This document shows positions 33,203-35,050 of a stretch of 35,050 bases of DNA, in pieces. A program made the position numbers and the translations under genes. Source of the DNA: Oscillospiraceae bacterium (GTDB lineage Bacteria; Bacillota; Clostridia; Oscillospirales; Oscillospiraceae). Under the pieces are notes generated by a model, which was not told the DNA's origin, did no database searches, and saw only the letters and a program-made list of their open reading frames with translations. Position 1 is the first letter of the stretch, and each line of letters begins with the position of its first letter. The DNA is taken from NCBI GenBank assembly GCA_020025395.1, contig JAHHSE010000004.1, forward strand, positions 1-35,050, written 5' to 3'.

Positions 33203-33230
33203 ATACATATCGTTCAAAGTATAGTACACT
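33202..33230 (+). promoter_or_regulatory. hcp promoter
   Basis: TACACT (33225-33230) is the -10; the -35 position 33202-33207 (CATACA) is poor. The predicted +1 is near 33237, placing the palindrome at -41.5. Confidence 0.7.
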
Positions 33231-33296
33231 CTCCTCCGATGGTCAAGGATTTCTCATTGTGTTCTGCCTTGGACAGAAAGATAGGAGGAATGTGTT

Positions 33297-34940
33297 ATGA
33301 ATCAAGCAATGTTTTGTTATCAATGTCAGGAGACCGCCGGATGCTCCGGATGCACCCAGGTGGGTGTCTGCGGCAAAAAGCCCGATGTGGCGGCCATGCA
33401 GGATCTTCTGGTCTATGTGACCAAGGGACTCGCCGCCGTGACCACCGCCCTCCGCAAAGAGGGAAAGCCCGTGCCCGCTTCCGTCAACCCTCTCATCACT
33501 CTCAATCTGTTTCTCACCATTACCAACGCCAATTTTGACCGGGAGGCCATTGAGGACCAGATCTGCTCCACTCTGGAGGAGAAGGCGCTTCTTCTGTCTC
33601 AGGTGACAGCGCCCCAGTCCCTTCCTCAGGCCGCCCGCTGGACCGGGGCGCGGGAGCAGTTTTCGGAGAAGGCCCTTCAGGTCGGCGTCCTGTCCACGGA
33701 AAACGAGGACATCCGTTCCCTCCGTGAGCTGATTACCTATGGCTTGAAGGGGCTGTCCGCCTACATCAGACACGCCAACGCTCTGGGCAAGGAGGACGAG
33801 GAGGTGGACGCTTTCCTCCAGCGGGCCTTGGCCGCCACTCTGGAGGACGACAGGACAGCGGAGGAACTGGTGGCCCTGACCATGGAGACCGGAAAGTACG
33901 GGGTCAGCGGAATGGCCCTTCTGGACCGGGCCAATACGGAGCGCTATGGCCATCCTGAGCTTACCAGAGTCCGACTCGGCGTGGGAAAGAACCCCGGCAT
34001 TCTGGTTTCCGGTCACGATCTCCGGGATCTGGAGCTTCTGCTGGAGCAGACCCAGGGGACCGGCGTGGATGTATATACCCATTCCGAAATGCTCCCCGCC
34101 CACTATTATCCCAAGTTCAAGCAGTATCCCAACTTTGTTGGAAACTATGGCAACGCCTGGTGGAGGCAGCAGGAGGAGTTCGCCTCCTTCCGCGGCCCCA
34201 TTCTGATGACCACCAACTGCATTGTCACCCCCAGGGACAGCTATAAGGACCGTCTCTACACCACGGGAGCCGCGGGCTTTCCCGGCTGTCCTCACATCCC
34301 CGGCGGAATCGGGGAGGAAAAGGACTTCTCCGCCCTGATCCGTCAGGCGAAAAAATGCCCTCCCCCGGAGGAGATTGAGACCGGGGAAATCCTGGGCGGA
34401 TTTGCCCACGCCCAGGTACTGGCCCTGGCCGATCAGGTGGTGGAGGCCGTCAAGAGCGGAGCCATTCGAAAATTCGTGGTAATGGCGGGCTGTGACGGCC
34501 GAGCCAAGAGCCGAAACTACTATACCGAGTTTGCCAAAGCCCTCCCCAAGGACACCGTCATCCTCACCGCAGGCTGTGCCAAATACAAGTACAACAAGCT
34601 GGATTTGGGGGACATCGGCGGCATTCCACGGGTGCTGGATGCCGGACAGTGCAACGACTCCTATTCTCTGGCGGTCATTGCCCTGAAGCTGAAGGAGGTC
34701 TTTGGACTGGAGGATATCAACGAGCTTCCCATCGTCTATAATATCGCCTGGTATGAGCAGAAGGCGGTTATCGTCCTTCTGTCCCTCCTCTACCTGGGCG
34801 TCAAGAACATCCATCTGGGGCCTACCCTTCCCGCTTTCCTCAGCCCCAATGTGGCAAAACTCCTGGCAGAGAACTTCGGCATCGCCGGAATCGGCACCGT
34901 GGAGGAGGACATGAAGCTCTTCTTCGGAGCTTATGAATAA
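33297..34940 (+). CDS. hcp: Hydroxylamine reductase / hybrid cluster protein Hcp
   Basis: 547 residues, the normal class I length. The N-terminal iron-sulfur ligands are Cys7, Cys10, Cys19 and Cys25 (CX2CX8CX5C). The hybrid cluster ligand motifs are visible in order: DVYTHSEMLPAHYYP (His, Glu), TTNCIVTP (Cys), LTAGCAKYKYNK (Cys), DAGQCNDSYS (Cys) and WYEQKAV (Glu, Lys). Hcp reduces hydroxylamine in vitro and NO in vivo, protecting anaerobes from nitrosative stress. AGGAGG is 8-9 nt before the ATG. It is regulated from the palindrome shared with the ferredoxin gene. Confidence 0.96.
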   Translation: MNQAMFCYQCQETAGCSGCTQVGVCGKKPDVAAMQDLLVYVTKGLAAVTTALRKEGKPVPASVNPLITLNLFLTITNANFDREAIEDQICSTLEEKALLLSQVTAPQSLPQAARWTGAREQFSEKALQVGVLSTENEDIRSLRELITYGLKGLSAYIRHANALGKEDEEVDAFLQRALAATLEDDRTAEELVALTMETGKYGVSGMALLDRANTERYGHPELTRVRLGVGKNPGILVSGHDLRDLELLLEQTQGTGVDVYTHSEMLPAHYYPKFKQYPNFVGNYGNAWWRQQEEFASFRGPILMTTNCIVTPRDSYKDRLYTTGAAGFPGCPHIPGGIGEEKDFSALIRQAKKCPPPEEIETGEILGGFAHAQVLALADQVVEAVKSGAIRKFVVMAGCDGRAKSRNYYTEFAKALPKDTVILTAGCAKYKYNKLDLGDIGGIPRVLDAGQCNDSYSLAVIALKLKEVFGLEDINELPIVYNIAWYEQKAVIVLLSLLYLGVKNIHLGPTLPAFLSPNVAKLLAENFGIAGIGTVEEDMKLFFGAYE

Positions 34941-34963
34941 CCTCCTGCTGGTATGGAGATAGA

Positions 34964-34998
34964 AAACGGAGTGTATCGTATGCCGATACACTCCGTTT
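34964..34998 (+). terminator. Hairpin after hcp
   Basis: AAACGGAGTGTATCG (34964-34978) pairs perfectly with CGATACACTCCGTTT (34984-34998) around a 5-nt loop, 24 bp after the hcp stop. There is no T run beyond TTT, so it is a weak terminator or an mRNA-stabilising hairpin. Confidence 0.55.
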
Positions 34999-35004
34999 GA
35001 GACT

Positions 35005-35033
35005 GTCGAAAAACTCCTTCGGAGGTTTTCGAC
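35005..35033. repeat. Imperfect inverted repeat at the window edge (possible dispersed element)
   Basis: GTCGAAAAACTCC (35005-35017) and GGAGGTTTTCGAC (35021-35033) pair with one mismatch across TTC. It follows the hcp hairpin and runs towards the window end; the rest of the element, if any, is outside. Confidence 0.35.
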
Positions 35034-35050
35034 AAAGGGCTGCGGTCTGA

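Overview
The window looks like a chromosomal segment of a GC-rich anaerobic Clostridia, most likely Oscillospiraceae-type (inference from protein style, strong AGGAGG ribosome binding sites, FabK plus AccABCD fatty-acid gene order, CobA-HemD fusion, cobalamin riboswitch and an Hcp/Crp-Fnr/ferredoxin module). Intergenic DNA is AT-richer, and many promoters match sigma-A consensus with 17-bp spacers. I saw no tRNA, rRNA, CRISPR array, insertion sequence or phage gene.

Region 1 (1-6163): an envelope-type module. A TetR regulator (+) faces a translationally coupled minus-strand operon of a 108-aa protein of unknown function, an RND/MMPL-type permease with an unusual glycine-periodic beta tail, and a secreted GLUG-repeat protein with a long helical insertion that runs off the left edge. 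This is the least-described part of the window.

Region 2 (6200-10250): a c-di-GMP pair. One protein has PAS and GAF-like sensors, two degenerate GGDEF domains and an intact EAL phosphodiesterase; it is followed by a PilZ receptor protein and a strong bidirectional terminator.

Region 3 (10277-11495): a FUSC-family membrane protein with its own consensus promoter on the minus strand.

Region 4 (11557-21254): a complete type II fatty-acid initiation/elongation operon on the minus strand, acpP-accB-accC-accD-accA-fabH-fabK-fabD-fabG-fabF-fabZ, followed by a MarR regulator (probably FabT-like). The acpP promoter is near consensus, with a perfect 9+5+9 inverted repeat at the predicted transcription start.

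Region 5 (21338-23641): a secreted 5'-nucleotidase/cyclic-phosphodiesterase-like enzyme on the minus strand.

Region 6 (23732-31105): a cobalamin riboswitch behind a perfect sigma-A promoter, then a tightly overlapping operon cbiL-hemA-(precorrin-2 dehydrogenase)-hemC-cobA/hemD-hemB-hemL. It makes uroporphyrinogen III from glutamyl-tRNA and takes it to precorrin-2 and the C20-methylated corrin intermediate. No protoheme-branch gene is present, so the operon looks dedicated to corrinoids (and perhaps siroheme).

Region 7 (31241-31695): an AT-rich lone gene for a lysine-rich coiled-coil protein.

Region 8 (31722-35050): a nitrosative-stress module, with a ferredoxin-like protein (-), a Crp/Fnr regulator (-) and hydroxylamine reductase Hcp (+). 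Near-identical GTTGTTATAACAAC palindromes lie exactly 41.5 bp upstream of the predicted starts of both the ferredoxin and hcp transcripts. The right edge holds two hairpins, one possibly part of a dispersed repeat.
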